Assembly: GCA_010405405.1 (NCBI GenBank)
Contig: MU004244.1
Coordinates: forward strand, 995,895 to 1,059,894
Source of the DNA: Microthyrium microscopicum
Taxonomy: Eukaryota > Ascomycota > Dothideomycetes > Microthyriales > Microthyriaceae
Length of the DNA stretch: 64,000 nucleotides
Direction: 5' to 3'
Under the pieces are notes generated by a model that had not been told where the DNA came from, did not search any database, and saw only the letters and a program-made list of their open reading frames with translations. Shown one piece after another: positions 1 to 12,376 of the stretch (positions are counted from its first letter, which is position 1; each line of letters starts with the position of its first letter). The translations under genes were made by a program, and so were the position numbers.

Positions 1-1967
1 GATCCCGACCTTCAAGCATATCCTCTTTTCTCTTCGTCGGCGCATGATCGTCATTGAAGCGTAGCTGAATCAAATCAAGCAATTGTTGTCGTCGTTCCTC
101 TGACAAGGCCATCTGATGCATATTGGTGTCTATTAGATTATTGACAGCCATTGGATGCTGTGGGGGGAGTGGCTGTGTGAAATAGCCACTGACCATGGGG
201 TCGTGAGAGAAATAAGGAGCTTGACCAAAACTGAATTGACCACCACCACTTGCTCCTGGAGGAATTGCGCTGGGTCCCCCAGGATATGCCATAGGAGAAG
301 CATTGGGACCAAATGCTGCGTCATTAAATAGCCAAGCCGCGAAATCATCTGCCATGGCAAATGGAGAACGCTCGATGCCTTGACCACCAAATATTGGCAT
401 TGCATACGTTGGTGTCATGCCCTCGAGCATTGGGGTATCAGATGATGAACTCATGTGTACATCTGTAGAGCCTTGCGTTTTTTCCGAGTTGGAATTGTAG
501 TTGTGATTTTCATTCGTAGGAGCTTGGCTGATGGTGTTATAGCCTGGAGGTGGTAGAGTGGTAAGAGTCTGGAATGATTGCTGTGACTGGTAACCGGATG
601 GGGACGGAGGGGGGTGGTTACCGCCAGCTTGTTGTGGTAGGGGTCGTGAATAGTTTTGAGCTGATTGATACGCAGAGTTAGAAGAATAATTCTGCGGATT
701 TGAGGTCACTGAAGACGTTGGTCTTCCATAACCATCAACACCAGGTCTGCCCGGAAAACCAGGAGTATTAGGGGCATTAGGGAAGGTTGATGATCGAGAA
801 AACTCTGTCTTTGCTGAATCTGGCGTCCGATAGCTATCGTCGCTACGAGTACGACTTAACGATACGTCCATTGAGCCAGATCGCATATTGGGGTCGATCG
901 GAGGCACGCTTTCTGATTTTACAGTACTACTATTTGCAGCGGGAGACATTGACGAGGAAAGTGGCCTAGCTCCATTATAAGGTCCGTTTTGATATCCAGT
1001 TGGGCCCTGGGCAGCTGCAATCTTAGCCTTTTGCGCTTGAAGAACAATAGGATTAGGATGGTGCATAAAATTATCTCGTCGCAATAACTGGGATCCTCGC
1101 GCGGTGTGTCGCTCCTTGTGGCGTGCACATAGATCTTGACGCACGAATGATCGGTGGCAGTCTGGAAAATCGCAGTGATATATCTGTTTTGGATTGTCTA
1201 ATACAGTCAGTATGCCGACCATGATGAGCTAGAGAAATATGATTGGAGTTTTGCAATCAACTTGAACGAATCCATAGCTATTGACAAAATAGTAAATCAA
1301 TTCATCCGAGTTGCGGATTAGAAGGTGATAAGCCAAGAGACAGGATTTTTGTATGTACTATAGCATCGGTGCCGCAAAGCTTGTTACAACAATTTATATC
1401 ATGATGTATGATAGTTGAGTGAACTGGTGGTCCAAGCTGAAGTGACACCGAGGCTGGGTAAGAGATGTATTCGAAACATAGCGTGGGAAGTGTCCCACAA
1501 AGCTAGCTCTCTGACCAAGTGTCTGGGCTTCAAAGGTATGCTGAAATGTCTCAGGGAACTCGACAATGCAAGCATAAATGCAGACATGGCCAAAATCGCG
1601 CATAACCATGATCGCGAAAGAAGGGGGACTCACGATTCAACTGATGTCGATAAAGATGCTCAGCTCTTGAGTAACTTTTACCGCATCCTTCATGAGGACA
1701 TGGAAATTTCTTGTCCATCCCTTTTCTACTTCTTCGCCGCTTCTTTGAAGATCCAGGAGCTGTATTGCTATCGCCGCCTTCGCCTTGATCATCCGGGTCA
1801 TCGGTCTCGTCTTCGCGTGTTCTTCGTCGACCGCGATACGCGTCTTCTGAGCCGCCGGTAGGTGAGGCTAAAGGTTTTTCCATTTCTTCTCGCGTGGAAG
1901 CGTATGTATCGTGCGGTTGCCCAAGGTTCGAAATCACCGCCGGGCGCGTAAGAACTTGTGCCGACAT
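1..1967 (-). CDS. C2H2 zinc-finger transcription factor, 5' part (runs off left edge)
   Basis: Exon 1 is 1967-1634 and exon 2 runs from 1197 to beyond base 1; the intron 1633-1198 (436 bp, gtgagt...ttag) is long for this window. Two classical C2H2 fingers lie near the N-terminus: finger 1 uses C90, C95, H108 and H112, with the intron falling in the codon of H112; finger 2 uses C120, C125, H138 and H142. A basic stretch (KKRRRSRKG, about 75-83) precedes finger 1 and may be a nuclear signal. After the fingers comes a long Ser/Pro/Asn/Gln-rich region, open to the window edge (about 510 residues visible). Paired N-terminal fingers followed by a disordered linker are common in fungal regulators that carry a fungal-specific transcription factor domain further on; that part would lie outside the window. 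The specific target is unknown. The ATG at 1967 is the first in frame and precedes an acidic low-complexity region. Confidence 0.85.
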
Positions 1968-4900
1968 GTCATGCCCCCTGTAGGGTCGCGATTGAGGTGG
2001 TGAGTTGGCGGGACAGCAGTATAGCTATTAGAGGAAGGGGACGTGAAGTAGGATATCAAGCAATGAGATGAAGTATGGGGAAACAGACCATCCGGATCTG
2101 GGGCTCGGGTTGGTGCAAAGTCCGCAGCGATGGGTCGGAGGCTGCCGCGCTTGGAGGATTTAATAGTTTAGGCTGGGAAAGCCTCGGGGCGATGGCGATG
2201 GGGCAAACTGGATGTGGCGTAAGAGAGGAGGGGATTCGAAAGGAATTGAGTTTTGATCAGACTAGCCGAAAGAGTTTTTGTGTAATGGTGAATGAGGTCA
2301 AGGGAAGAAGTAGGCGGCAAACACCAAGCGGCGAAGAAGTAGTCAGACTTCTAAGATGCAAGATGGATGTAGAGTTAGAGAGATTCGAGGTCGGAAGCAA
2401 GACCTCAGACCTGGAATAATGTGGCGAGGGGGGTAAGGTACGCTTTGACCTGTAGAGTAATGCCGCTGCAAGACAGAGTGAACCTCTGAAGAACTAATCT
2501 CTGTGCAAAACCAGCTTGAACCTTCAACCTTGAACCTTCGAGGTCACGGTCGTGTCGCCGTGTTCTTTCTGTTGTTAAGGATTGAATCTTCACGTTGAGC
2601 GTCTCCAGACTGCAGCAACTCAAGAAAGACGTATGAGGGACAAGACTGAATGTTGGGATGGTTGGACCAAAGCCAAGGCCTGCAGAACAGTGCAGATGCT
2701 GGGATCAAGATGCCACGATGATGCTGGTCTGTTCAATACTGCGTGAGTGCCTGCTTTCAAAGCACATCAGGCTGGGGTCCTCGCGTCTGCTAGGTGCTCA
2801 ATCCGCTGCTTTGCTTCTTTCTGCCTCCAAGAGATGCGCCTCGCTGCAGTCAATGTGACTGGCTGTTGCACTAACAAGACTGCCGTCTGCTGTTGGAGGG
2901 TCTGGCAGACAGATTGAATTCGGGGAGGAGGCGGGTGAAGAGTGGAGCAAGCTAGCTACGCAACTAATCCTTTACAGCGTACACGGCCTCGTGAGTCGTG
3001 AGTCGTAGGAAGTAAGCCTGTCCAGCGAGATTTGCGTTTTAACAACAACTCAAAGATGCTCTGCGTGCAATTTAAATGTCTGGATATCCCTCAATCCACC
3101 AGGCAATGGTCTACTGTCGAGTCTCGATTAGGCACGAGGCTAGACGCGAACGCTTTGAAGAGGCGTTGTAGCCAGTGGGTACCGCTTGAGGCCTGCGAGC
3201 CTGAGACAGAGTGCGGGAGCCGATGAGATGCGAAAACCGTATCCGTGAACGATTTGTTCAACTTGACAATACAGTATTCCAGGAGGCGCGATTCCAAGAC
3301 CTGGGGAAGACCGTACCAACCTGGCAAGCTCAAATTGACAGGGCCGTAGAATGTAGTAGTATGTAGCAGCGGAGCGGAAACAATAGAGAATCCCCCACAG
3401 AGGTAAGAATAAACCACCAACGGGTGCGGAGTTGTGGGTAAAAGGTCTCAGTTACGAGGGCTGGATGCAGTGGAAAGTAGTGGGGGGATCAAGAGCGGGA
3501 TGGATAGGATAAACGTGGGGATAGGGCCAGTTATGAGAAAACAACAGCATGTCTGGCAGTCTGAGACTCTCGACAAAACGTCAACCGCTCGCATACCAAC
3601 GGTTAAACTTGCAAGCGCACGCGCAGTGTAAGGGTATGCTTTACGATGGCAACATGCTTAACCGACCGGATCGGTCAAGGAATAGATTGGCTCAAATGAT
3701 GCATCTAGCTCATTAGAAAAGCACAAGATGTCTGTGAGTCTGACCCATACTAAACCACCATCATAAAAACGCAAGACCGTATTATCTGGTAAGTACATAT
3801 GTGAGGCACTGATCCTGATATTAACTAGTCACAGTTCTCTTATATTATCAGCTTGCTAGATGGGTCAAGGCCCATTTTGTTCTTTCTAGTTTCTACATAG
3901 TACAGGTAAGACTTGGGCTGATGCTAATGTTCCTAGAGGTAGTCCATGATTTCATGAACACAGTTACATCTCTATTCTCATTACCCACCTCCCAGCTGGT
4001 CCAGTTAATCTTAAATCATGTGAGCAGTCATCCCAATTATTGAATATCATGAAAATTCGGGCGACGTGGTTGGTCTTTCGAGAGCCATTGTTATAAGGTA
4101 CGGAACTTCCCGTCTCAACGTATCGCCCATATATCAGGCCCCGAATCAGGTACATACAGTAGAGACTTTCACATTTCGCCAAATCTCTTCCTCCTACTAC
4201 CTAGAAAATGATCTTACAACAAATGAGACGCCTTCGTGGTGTACTTAAGCGGTCCTTTTCGACAAATTTATATTGGCTGACTCCATAAGTTTACGACCTT
4301 CCGAGTTAGTGACCGTGTCCTATATATTGTGGTTATATCAAGTCATTCTATTTTCACCCAGGAAAACGCGCTTGACCAGGTTTCAATGCAGATTGGTCCT
4401 TGCCGCATGGTCCCTGCCAGCCTTGAACGCAGATTCTCGGCTCTTGGCACAGGCCTCTCTGGCCTGAAGATCCAATGTTGAAGAGCCTTTTCTCCCTGCT
4501 GACCTTGTCTCTGCCTGCCCCGCATTCTTGAGGCTGTTTGATTCGACCCACCACCTGTTCTCAGCAAGTAGTGTGATGATCGAATTTTGAATGGAAAGGA
4601 TCAGACTTTCTGCATAATGCCTAATCAGTTCGACTTCTAAACATTGAGAGCAGGATGGCAGCTACGAATACTGGTGGTCGCAGATATTGGGCTACCAAAA
4701 AACTGGAGATTTACTGGGTCTGCAGATTGCAGAAGAGTAATTCTTCTAAGCGCATGGACCAGGCCGAGGGCGCCCGCGGCGGAGTCGGCCCGCGGAGAAA
4801 TGGGGGTTCCTTCGTGGGGGGTCATTCGCTTGTGAAAATCTGATTCAGACTTTACATCAGAAAGCTTTGCGTATAAAGGATCGTACGACATGGAGAAATA

Positions 4901-5313
4901 TACTCCACCCAAGTTAAAGAACGGCTAGAAAGTACATTGGACCTGTTTTACTTTCTCCCGCACCAGTAACCAGAAATCCGGTTCAATTTAGCCCACCCAA
5001 CAGAGAGGTAGCCAGTCTTATAGGACTTAGTTGCCGCATCAAAAAGAGAAGCAAATATAAGATACAAATAGTGATGTAGCAGTGTGGCAACGAAGCGCCA
5101 GGAGAAGGTGAACACTCGCTACTCCATGCGACGATCGCAAACTTGGCTTAGCTGAATCTTTTCGTCGGGACCAGTAACCACCCACTCCAAAGTACGCAAT
5201 TCATGCCACGCAGTTCCAAGACCTGGGGATTTCTTAGCTCATGCGGATTGGATTTCTGCGGAGAACATATTTTAGTACCTTCGTCGCACGACTTTGGATT
5301 TTCGTTTGAATAA
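1968..5313. other. Intergenic, no supported gene
   Basis: The part next to 1967 must hold the promoter and leader of the C2H2 gene. Short open frames occur on both strands, but none has an ATG context, splice structure or recognisable family. A GC-rich patch at about 4760-4820 stands out from the AT-richer surroundings; its frames look partly coding-like but I could not identify them. Confidence 0.5.
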
Positions 5314-5315
5314 TA

Positions 5316-5540
5316 CCTCTGGTGTGCATTCTGTCCCTTAGGGGCAACCTCCAAAGAAAATTCAATCAACTTTTATTTCAGCCAATCAGGGATCCGCATT
5401 AGGAAGATTCACGTGATGGCTGCACGCAAAAGCCAAAAAGCCCTAAGCCAACCAGCCATTCACCCAATCAGAGCGCAAGCTAAAAGCTCGAAAATAAATT
5501 TTGAAAGCTTGCCCCTAAGGGACAGAATGCACACCAGAGG
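5316..5540. mobile_element. MITE-like element with perfect 32-bp terminal inverted repeats and TA target site
   Basis: The left arm 5316-5347 begins CCTCTGGTGTGCATTC and the right arm 5509-5540 is its exact reverse complement over 32 bases. Both ends are flanked by the dinucleotide TA (5314-5315 and 5541-5542), the target duplication expected of Tc1/mariner-pogo (including fungal Fot1-like) transposons. The 161-bp interior is AT-rich and codes for nothing, so the element would be non-autonomous and depend on a transposase elsewhere. Perfect arms suggest a fairly recent insertion. I saw no second copy in this window. A simple stem-loop of non-transposon origin is the alternative, but the paired TA flanks argue against it. 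Confidence 0.7.
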
Positions 5541-5542
5541 TA

Positions 5543-7957
5543 TGCTTCCTTGTATGAAGGACAAGAGTCAGGAAATTTAAATGATGTCCCGCCGCTGCAA
5601 GCGACAGAGATTACGATGCTGATGTTCCCTTGGGTTCTAGTCTCGTAATATCATTACATGTTCTGATGTGTCGGAAGATGAACCATCGCGCGGCTTTTCG
5701 CTTGCCAGCCACTCGTTAGGAGACCCTGAATTGTCCGAGCTTTCAGAAATTTGCGTGCCGTGGTGGCGTTTAGCCACTGTTCAATGCGCCGCCAATGCAC
5801 AGATCCGATGTCCATCCTTCGCTTCAACTTCCTCTCGTCTCTGTGCAGTCAATTGTCTAAAAACCTCGACATCGATTGGTTGCCGCCGAATATATCAAAT
5901 GGTTGGACAATCAGTGTCACATTGGAATACGAAGTTACGAACTGCCAATAAGCAGATCTTGGCCCAATGCACGAGGCAATGGCAGTAGTCGAGATTGTGG
6001 ACGATGAAGATATTTGTGTCGATTCACTTGGTCTTGATCTCACGGTATTCATTGCTTACAGTCAAGCTCTGTTCTCTAAGCTTCCGGAATTTGCAGCTCG
6101 TCTGAGGTTAGAATTAAGTTAGAAACGTGGTCGATAGCGTGCCTCCAACGTGGGTTGTACGGTAGCTTGGGGAAGGCGCGAACCCGTCAATGTTCTTTCC
6201 ATATTGCAACAAGGAAGTTTCATATTTCAAACGACATGATTCAACATCGATTCTGATCACTAACATATGCCAGTGATATTCCTCTCGACCAGACTTGTCA
6301 ACCTCCCCAGAATATGACATTTTCCTATTACGCAGAGTGGCCAGAGGTTTTCAGCCCCATATGATTTGGCGAGCCAATGCATGAGAACAGACTTTTTATC
6401 AAGGACTTGCAGAATCGTGCAGCTCCAAAGGTGCGGACGGCTCAGTGAGTTTTGGTTTTTCCAACCACATTATTTGTCGGCAATAAAACTTTGGTTGGAG
6501 ATTGGTCCAACTATGCTTCTTCCTGGAAATCAACGGGCGAAAACGGTCCAGCCTCAGGCATTATTGGCCGTTTGAGTATGGATTATCTGACCATGTGGTT
6601 GTGAAGGTTGCAGCTGTCTTACCACGATGGATTCTAGAAGCACTCTGGAAGCACTAGTCTTGATTCCATATCCTTTCCATTCGAGTCTTTCCCACTAAAG
6701 GACCAGCATAACTTTTTCCTTCTTTTGATTATACTGTTCTAAAGCTGATACTGGTTACACGCGCAGTTGGTAGGAGGAAAAATCGGAAGGCTGTGACTGG
6801 TTTGAAGGAGAACATCAGTTCCCGGACGCAGAACCAATGTCCAAGTCACTACGCGAAACACTCCTACTTGCGTTTGTCACATCTTATCAATACTAGCGGT
6901 AATTCTCCAGAGGCTCCAAACGAATCCTCTTGAAAACAGCGGTTGAATGCATTGATGAATTTGCCCGCCGAATCCTACAAGGAAAATCAAACATGAAGAA
7001 TGTCCCCTATGAACCGAATAACAAATGTATTATGCAAAATATAGAAGAAGCAAGGACATTGAAAACCGCAGCTACTGATCGTGTTATGTATTCGGTATGC
7101 AGTCCTCTGCTGTATTTTTCTGTCGCACCTTCTAACTCCGGCACCTCGATCACTACAGTAAGCTATAACTGTCCAAGTTCGATTTGACGAGGATATTGGA
7201 GTTAATATGGCTACTCGGTTGGCGTGGGTACAGTTGAAGAGACACACAATGTAGTCAGCTTCCACAGTAATTGATGATAAGCCAGGGCTGTACAGATTTC
7301 CGCATCCAACAAGCCAAATGGCCCATACCTAGGGGAAGGCACGTTTCGGTCTTTGACCCGAACCAAAGCAAAGTTCAAACCATGCGAATCGCTCATTAAA
7401 GGTCTTCAAAATTGTCATTCGATGCGACCTAAATGGAACTCGACGTGGCCTGGCGATGTAACACCATAATCAAAAGTTTTTGTTTCTCCTTCATTGTGTG
7501 CGATACGTTGCAATCGATGCTCAAGTATCTTTGTTCTTTTGTTCTTGACTGTATAAAGCTGTTGTCTTGCTATTGAGTCCGATGGGAACGTCACTATAGT
7601 CTAACCATACGCTACGGAAGGCACTGTCGGCCACAGTCGTCGAAGCCTCCCAGGAGTTGTGTTGTGTTATTCAAAGTTCACAATCTAGTGAGGATGTCCT
7701 TGTCGGTAACTGCATACCTGGCACGCTCAACAATGACCTTGGGAGCTGCCGACAGCGGGAGCCGCAGAGATGGAAAGTCATGGAACATGAGATAATGAAG
7801 TCAGGACACGATAGGAAGGCGCGACTCGATTCTGCCCACATAAACCAACACGCCTCGACTTCCAAATCATTCGTCCCAACCTAGAGAAAGCTTCTTCACT
7901 CGACATCAAATCCTCACCTCTACCTCAAGGCCAACTCTCTTGAAACCAACACCAATT
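5543..7957. other. Gene-poor stretch with possible decayed coding islands
   Basis: Several short plus-strand frames between about 5670 and 7260 have a coding-like amino-acid mix (for example 5751-5951, 6366-6575, 6930-7094). They are interrupted, change frame and match no family I can name. A gt...ag pair at about 6442 and 6553 would join two of them into only some 54 residues. They may be remnants of an old gene or chance. The last 60-100 bases before 7958 are CT/CA-rich, as expected for the leader of the F-box gene. Confidence 0.3.
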
Positions 7958-9075
7958 ATGTCTTCACGATTCTCTGGTCAGACGTACTTATACCAAAGTC
8001 AACACTACTACAATCTTGGCGACAAATTGTCGAAAGCTGTTCGCCCCAAAAGTCGCCAGACCCAAGAGACGGCAAAGCATGGCCTGGGTGCCATGAGCAT
8101 CCTTCCTGTTGAGGTTATCCAGATGACACTTCTTGAAGTCGATTTGAAGGCTCTCCTCCAATTTCGGGCAGTCAACAGACACGCTCAACAACTTGTTGAA
8201 GGCCTTCATGAGTACAAGGCTGTGATTACTCATGCGCAGCTAGCCTTGCGCGGTAGTCTTCGTATCGGAGCTCAAATCACTCTCAGAGCTCTAAATGATA
8301 AACTCTGTACTACCAAATGTGATGGATGCGGAGATTTCGGAGGGTAAGATTCCACATGAGTCCTTACCCACAAAAGCCCCTGTAGCAGGGTTTTCATTAT
8401 ATCTTAATGCTAACAGCGTCCAGATATCTCTATCTCATCACCTGCCAACGTGTTTGCTTTCGTTGTATATGCGAGAATCCCCAATTCCTTCCACTCACAG
8501 AGTGGGATGCGCGTGAAATACTTGGATTGAAAGGCGTCAAATTTGCCAAGTTTGCTGCTCAGATCACGGTGGTCGCCGGCTTATATGGGTATGACTCTAC
8601 GCTATATTCAGTGAAAAGTCGGTTTCGCTTGCTGGATTACGAGTCTGCTCGTGACTTCGCACTGGCACGCCATGGGTACTCTGAAGCAATGAAGCAATCT
8701 GTTTCTGATCGGCAGGCGGAGGACCTTCGACGAGCAAATGAGGCTATCAGAGTCAAGAACCTCCAAATCTCGGATTCCAGCCGTCACCGACCTCAGCTTA
8801 CACGCTTGAGGAAGTGGGATATTTCCCGGGATGAGGGGCGGGAAGATTGGCGTCGCTTCGCGGCCATCGTCGTTCAGCCACCACTTAACAAGGCATCAGG
8901 TCTTGTCGAGCTTGGATTCTATTGTGTGGGCTGCAGAGATATGGAAGCCCAGGATGAGTATTTTGGACCGAGTCCTAATGCTCAGTCTATGCGCCAGTTC
9001 ACTGAAAGTACATTTGCGACTCATTTGCAAATATACGGCGATATCCAAAACGACAAGCATGTAATGCCACACTGA
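7958..9075 (+). CDS. F-box domain protein
   Basis: Exons are 7958-8343 and 8424-9075, giving 345 residues; the intron (80 bp) ends at CCAG just before 8424, chosen because the other AG at 8415-8416 shifts into a stop-containing frame. An F-box-like helix set lies at about residues 46-90 (LPVEVIQMTLLEVDLKALLQ), the part that would bind Skp1 of an SCF ubiquitin ligase. Just after it, four cysteines as C-x2-C (TKCDGCG) and C-x2-C (RVCFRCIC), split by the intron, look like a small zinc site seen in many fungal F-box proteins. The rest has no repeat domain I recognise, so the substrate is unknown. F-box proteins of this sort form large, fast-changing families in filamentous fungi. Confidence 0.75.
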
Positions 9076-10084
9076 AGACATTGCTCCGGAAATCGACAAA
9101 CTTCCAACTACTTCGTTGGTTACCATCGAAATTTCTGTGGTATGGAGTGCTCTCTTGCCCATGGCATACTCAAAATTATGTCCAACATGACATGGGAAGT
9201 AAGCACCACATCTTTACGAACGATGATAGCGGCCTTCGAAGTTGATAGGAGCATGCCCTCTCTAGGACCATTATTACTTTTCCCAGACCATTTCGGATAA
9301 AAAGGACAAATTACTTTCAAAGTAAGAGGCGGAACTCCAGTGTCATGCGTGGTGGTGCCTTCAGAGCGAGTGGTATTTATTCAAAGGGGGGAAAGCTAGA
9401 GAAAAGGTTCACATTGTTGTGGTAATTACAGGCTTTGCTATCACTTGGTCTTTTCAAGATGCTTGATATTCAGCTGCTGCTCACTCTAAACTCTGTCTCA
9501 TTCACGATGAAGACCAGAAATGCACCCCAATCCCCCTGTAACCAATAGGAAATAAAGCAGTATTACTTCTTCAAATGACTGCCCAAACCTACCTATTGCA
9601 GAGTTGGTATTCAATGCATGGTGATGTTACTATTCGCCCCAAGCAGTCCCGGATCATGTATACTACAGCCTTACCACACTTAACCACCACGTCGGGTAGC
9701 ACAAAGCCGTGGACCTGTCGATCCTTATCTGCATTAAGGCGCGGTGAAAAACGTATTTCTGCAAGTGACATAAACTTTAATCCTTTCGATTCAAGTTTTC
9801 TGTAAAATTTAATTCCAGCATCCGACGAAATACCCACGTCGGATACCGCACCACGACCATGCCAATGTACACAACATTGCGGATCATGAACAAACTTGTT
9901 TCAATTATGAACCGATGACAAGATCTTTTCCAGTGATTGAAGTTGAACAGGGCATCCTGGAAACTGGTGGTCATAAACCCCACAACTTGAAAAGGGGAAA
10001 GATAGGTATATTTGCAAATGGATAACTCGATATGCATATCCTCTCATAGGGGAAATATCCCTATCAGTCCACAACATCAGATTC
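9076..10084. other. Intergenic between converging genes
   Basis: This lies between the stop of the F-box gene and the stop of the minus-strand aminopeptidase gene. A minus-strand open frame at 9589-9837 has a plausible composition but no ATG of its own and no recognised family. I see no other feature. Confidence 0.4.
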
Positions 10085-12376
10085 CTAAGCCTTTTTATCC
10101 CCAAATAAGTCCTTCTCCACCATAGCCCGACAAATAGGGTGGTAGAAATTCTTGTTCTTCTCAAACACCTCAATCGCGTATTTGCGATCACACTTTTCCA
10201 ACAACCTAAACAGCGGTCTCACAAACTTCATCCGACCCACCGTCCCTAGCAACTCGCCCGTCGGCTTATACACGCTCTCCTCTTTTGCCATCAAGCCTAC
10301 CGCGAAGTAGCGTGATACGAGCTCGACATTGGAGCTCTTCGCATAGCCATACGTATCGCCGAGCAGCACCACGTCCTCCTTGGGGATTGGTGGGGCAGGG
10401 TAGGACTGGATTTTCTCGAGGAACACAACAGACTGGTTGGCGGTCCAGCCGTCAATGTCGCTGGAGTTGGGTGTGAATGACTGCGAAGAGCGTGCGTGCC
10501 ATTTCTCGGCAAGCGCGTAGCAGCCTTTGACGAGGGTGTCGTCGTAGTTTGGCTTGGGTGGAAAGCCGGGCTTGTAGAACCAGTCGTCCCAGGCTACTGA
10601 GTTGAGAAGGTTGGTTGCTTCGCTGTCTGAGGCGAAGAAGTCTAAGAGCGTAGCCTTGAACTCGAATGAGTCGAGGGACTTGAGCTTCCAGGTTCCGAAG
10701 TACTGTGGTCGGTTTGTTAGTGTTTGATTGTGAAATCTTGAAATGCACTTACGTGTGGTATAAACTTGTCCCATTTTTCTCGACTAACAAGTTTCTCGAG
10801 ATAGTCTATGAAGACGTATCCCTTCTCGTACGGTATGCTTGAAAATGCATCGTCTGGATCTTTGCTATCTAGGTTGAGAACCAATTTGGTATACTCATGA
10901 TCTTCTCCATATCCCTTGATTGAATCCTCCAGAGCTTTCCAGCCAATGATGGCTGAAAAGTCACGATGAGGCTCTCCGTGCAGTCTGTCTCGCATTAGTA
11001 AACAACCTCTCTCATCAAAGAAATATAGCCTACCTTGCTTGAATTCGTCGTTCCAGATACGTTGTCCAACCTTCATTCAGCCAGAAGTGCTCCCAAGAGG
11101 CATTCGACACCAAGTTTCCTGACCAACTGTGGGATAATTCATGGGCAATAACATCGATGTTGGCTCTATCCTTGCTAACAACAGTTGGAGTCGCGAACGT
11201 GACCACCGGATTCTCCATACCACCGTATGGAAATGAGTTTGGCAGCACAAGGACGTTGTAAGTCTTCCAAGCATACTCAAAAACTATGCTTTCAGCGATC
11301 TTGATATAGTTCTCCGTGTCATCTTCGAATTCCCATTGACAGCCTTTGACCTCATCAGGGCCGGAGTAGACCTGGCTTCGTGGTCCAATTGGAAGAGATT
11401 TGATATCACCACTGGCGAACGCAATCAGGTAGCTGGGAATGGGTATTGGTTGCTCATAAGTGTACTTGTTTGCTGCCTCATCGTGAGTAGTAAGGTGTCC
11501 ACTTGCCAAGGTGAAATGTGGAGATCGAAGTGTGTATGTCACTGGCGCTTTTACGTCTGGCTATTAGAGTATCAATAATAAACGCAGGATCATGCTAATC
11601 TGGAATATGGGATGCTTACTGTATCTTGACATGGCAACACTGACTGTATACTGGTCAGTATTGATTCCTGCGTTAAACATATTGTACAAGGCTCCACTTA
11701 CACGTGCGTGAATTGCTTGACACTGACTGACTATGTTGGAAATGAGTAATCTGTTCCCCCAATATCTCGCGGAGATTTAGCTTACACATATATGGATGCT
11801 TCTTGTTCGGGGTCTGCGCCGGATCTAGCCACTGCAACGCCGTACACTCATTGGTAGTCGCAAGCGCAACGTCAATCTGGACTTCCTTGCCTTTTGATAT
11901 TCCTTCGGCGAGGGTGATGACCAAGGGGCTTCCATAAGGTTCCTTTCGATCTTTCAAAGTCCACTCGCTTTTAGCATCCTCCACAATGACGCTCTTGATG
12001 TCAAGGAAACTATAGCATATTAACAACATTTACCACAACAGATCCCCTCGGCGCGTTCAACTGGCGAACAGGTGCAAATATATCCCCTTTCCATTCAAAC
12101 TGACCTAGTATCCAGCACAATATCCTTGACCCCATCCACCAAAGCCTTCATAGAAAGCACTACATTCCCCTCCAATCTCTTCTTCCCAAAGTCAATATCA
12201 TAGTTAACAGCAATCTTTGACGTGACAATCTTCTCGTAGTTTGAATTGGTATTTGGATCGCGTCGAGGTCGAGAAGCTCGGTTGGCTGCCATGCTTGCCT
12301 TGCTTGATTGACGTCGCGATGATGCAATGGTGAAAGGGGCTTTCGCTGCTTGGAAAAGGTAACGAGCAAAGAACAT
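10085..12376 (-). CDS. lap2: Leukotriene-A4 hydrolase-type M1 aminopeptidase
   Basis: Seven exons: 12376-12105, 12009-11786, 11730-11702, 11643-11620, 11560-11034, 10984-10753, 10702-10085, giving 641 residues, close to the family's usual 610-670. This zinc metallopeptidase trims N-terminal residues from peptides and in this family can also hydrolyse epoxides. The zinc site is H323-ELS-H327 with E346 in WLNEGW; the exopeptidase signature GGMEN precedes it; the Tyr of PYEKGY fits the conserved catalytic tyrosine; GRMKFVRP near the C-terminus fits the substrate-carboxylate-binding loop. The C-terminal helical repeat domain is present. The first 28 residues ([15 protein letters not shown]...[10 protein letters not shown]) lack acidic residues and resemble a mitochondrial presequence; a second in-frame ATG ([11 protein letters not shown]) would give a cytosolic form. 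Exon 4 is only 24 nt. The yeast counterpart is Lap2/YNL045W. Confidence 0.93.

Noticed and set aside
2075-2419. 114-codon plus-strand frame
   Set aside because: Opposite to the leader of the C2H2 gene; low-complexity Gly/Ser/Glu content without a family.
3291-5230. 16-bp direct match TTCCAAGACCTGGGGA at about 3291 and 5213
   Set aside because: The flanks do not match; too short to define a repeat family within this window.
9589-9837. 82-codon minus-strand frame with coding-like text
   Set aside because: No ATG start, no splice partners that make a longer protein, no family recognised.
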